From assembly GCA_964515395.1 (NCBI GenBank), contig CAZERC010000032.1:1-14939 (forward strand): 14,939 nt of DNA. Reading direction: 5' to 3'. Positions 13,884 to 14,939 of the stretch are shown here, piece after piece. A model generated the notes under the pieces. It was given only the letters and a program-made list of their open reading frames with translations, did not search any database and was not told where the DNA came from. Positions within the stretch are counted from its first letter, which is position 1, and the number at the start of each line of letters is the position of its first letter. Source of the stretch: UBA1876 sp964515395. Its GTDB lineage: Bacteria; Synergistota; Synergistia; Synergistales; Thermovirgaceae. A program made the position numbers and the translations under genes.

Positions 13884-14786
13884 TTGAACAGCTTTTTTGA
13901 TACTGTCAGGTACTTCCTTTTCATCACTGCCGAGTTATCGATCCTGTTCGTCGGAATAAGCGCCGCCGTCGCCCTGGCATTGATGTACATCCCTCAGGAA
14001 AAGCTTCGGGGATGGCTCTCGGTACAGGGTCTGAAAGGCAACTTCCTGGGAGCCCTCGTCGGTTCACTGACCCCGTTCTGCGCATGTTCCACCATCCCGA
14101 TGACCCTTGGCTTGCTCAACGCCGGAGCCCCTTTTGGACCTGTGATGTCCTTCGTCATCGCTTCCCCGCTCCTCAATCCGATAATCATCGTCATGATAGG
14201 GACCCTCCTCGGATTCAAGGCATGTGCACTCTATTTCGTCATTACCTTTCTGGGATCAGTCCTGTTCGGCGTGACCATCGAAAAGACCGGCGGGGCAAAT
14301 TTCGTAAAAAAGGTCCGCCTGAAGACGGGTTGCTGCTCATCCAATCCCTCTGAAAACCTTGAACCCGAGAGCTTTGCCGGAAAACTGAAATCGGCCTTTT
14401 CGAGCGCCTGGTGGGACTTTTTGGCAGTGCTGAAGTTTTTGTTGATCGGGGTTGCCGTCGGTGCGTTGATTTATGGCTATATCCCCGGTGACCTGGTGAC
14501 ACGGGTTGCAGGTCCCGGCAACCCGTTTGCGATTCCCGTCGCCGCTGTCATTGGAGTCCCACTCTACATCAGGGCCGAAACGGCCATACCTATCGGGCTT
14601 TCCCTGGCAGAGAAAGGAATGTCCCTCGGGGCGGTGATTGCCCTGATCATCGGTGGTGCCGGGATGGCAATTCCGGAAATGGTCATGTTGGCGGGCATTT
14701 TCCGGAAACGGCTGGTTGGGGCCATTGTTGCCGCGATATGGTTTACCGCTGTTTTCGGAGGCTATTTTTTCAACGCCCTGACGTAA
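13884..14786 (+). CDS. arsP: ArsP-type permease (organoarsenical efflux family)
   Basis: A 300-residue membrane protein of about eight helices in two halves. The first half carries GSLTPFCACSTIPMTLGLLN with C66 and C68, followed by ASPLLNPIIIVMIGTLLG; the second carries GVPLYIRAETAIPIGLSL and GGAGMAIPEMVMLAGIF, the paired signature of ArsP-like permeases. Characterised ArsP proteins export trivalent organoarsenicals such as methylarsenite, with the paired cysteines involved. The cytoplasmic loop holds a further vicinal pair, C150-C151 (LKTGCCSSN), which may bind metal. The start is TTG 13884-13886 behind GGGGAGGT (13869-13876). It is in an operon with the MarR regulator and diverges from the acr3 operon, so this island has two separate CxC permeases. 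The specific substrate is inferred. Confidence 0.85.
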   Translation: MNSFFDTVRYFLFITAELSILFVGISAAVALALMYIPQEKLRGWLSVQGLKGNFLGALVGSLTPFCACSTIPMTLGLLNAGAPFGPVMSFVIASPLLNPIIIVMIGTLLGFKACALYFVITFLGSVLFGVTIEKTGGANFVKKVRLKTGCCSSNPSENLEPESFAGKLKSAFSSAWWDFLAVLKFLLIGVAVGALIYGYIPGDLVTRVAGPGNPFAIPVAAVIGVPLYIRAETAIPIGLSLAEKGMSLGAVIALIIGGAGMAIPEMVMLAGIFRKRLVGAIVAAIWFTAVFGGYFFNALT

Positions 14787-14805
14787 AAGTGATGGAGGTG
14801 AGGTT

Positions 14806-14886
14806 ATGACCGAGGAAAAACGGACGGAAGGCAAAGCCGGAAAGAAATCTTTTCTTGGAAGACTCTTCAAAAAGGATCCCGGCTAG
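14806..14886 (+). CDS. Tiny basic protein downstream of arsP
   Basis: A 26-residue frame, MTEEKRTEGKAGKKSFLGRL then FKKDPG, too short for a recognisable family. It is well supported as translated by a strong GGAGGTGAGGTT directly before the ATG and by its position 19 bp after the arsP stop. Eight of its residues are lysine or arginine in an amphipathic pattern. It ends at TAG 14884-14886, but a second frame after that stop contains a Cys-Cys pair and stays open to the window's end, so a longer protein broken by a frameshift is possible. Confidence 0.5.
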   Translation: MTEEKRTEGKAGKKSFLGRLFKKDPG

Positions 14887-14939
14887 TCAAGTCCCAGAAC
14901 TGCTGTAAATTCGGACCCGGTTACATAGTCACCGCCACG

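Noticed and set aside
1..14939. CRISPR arrays, tRNA or rRNA genes, insertion sequences
   Set aside because: No spaced repeats, cloverleaf sequences, transposase motifs or terminal inverted repeats were seen by reading either strand.

Overview
The window looks like chromosomal DNA of a strictly fermentative, Gram-negative-type anaerobe, probably a member of the Synergistota. This is inferred from a lysine/glutamate 2,3-aminomutase start, several exported proteins and the gene style; no taxonomic marker is present. Two runs of exactly 100 N show that it is a scaffolded draft assembly.

Positions 1-8156 are mostly ordinary genes. They comprise the start of a kamA-like gene (minus strand, running off the window); a YtcJ-type amidohydrolase; an exported PDZ-domain protein; a small DUF4282-like membrane protein; a likely operon of an exported ten-repeat TPR protein and an exported protein interrupted by an assembly gap; and a two-gene exporter operon (EamA/DMT transporter, then MFS transporter). 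Strong bidirectional hairpin terminators separate the convergent genes.

Positions 8209-14886 form an arsenic-resistance island with two divergent units. The minus-strand unit starts from a near-consensus promoter (TTGACA, 17 bp, TATATT). In order it encodes a single polypeptide fusing an ArsR repressor, a thioredoxin-like CPDC domain and a Cys-based arsenate reductase; a small protein whose frame is interrupted by two consecutive TGA codons followed at once by a SECIS-like hairpin, so a candidate double-selenocysteine protein; an ACR3 arsenite efflux pump; the decayed remains of a UspA-like gene; a small CPKC thioredoxin; and a CxC-motif permease. It ends at a strong terminator. The plus-strand unit encodes a cysteine-rich MarR regulator, with a perfect inverted repeat over its own -35 box, then an ArsP-type permease and a tiny basic protein.

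Together these genes suggest intracellular arsenate reduction (ArsC fed by attached and free thioredoxin-like domains), export of arsenite by ACR3, and export of other, possibly organic, trivalent arsenicals by the CxC permeases, under two separate thiol-type sensors. The two most unusual items are the tandem-TGA selenoprotein candidate (11391-11732) and the ArsR-thioredoxin-ArsC fusion (11782-12861). The second N gap (12918-13017) is probably artificial, because the same 55 bases sit on both sides of it.
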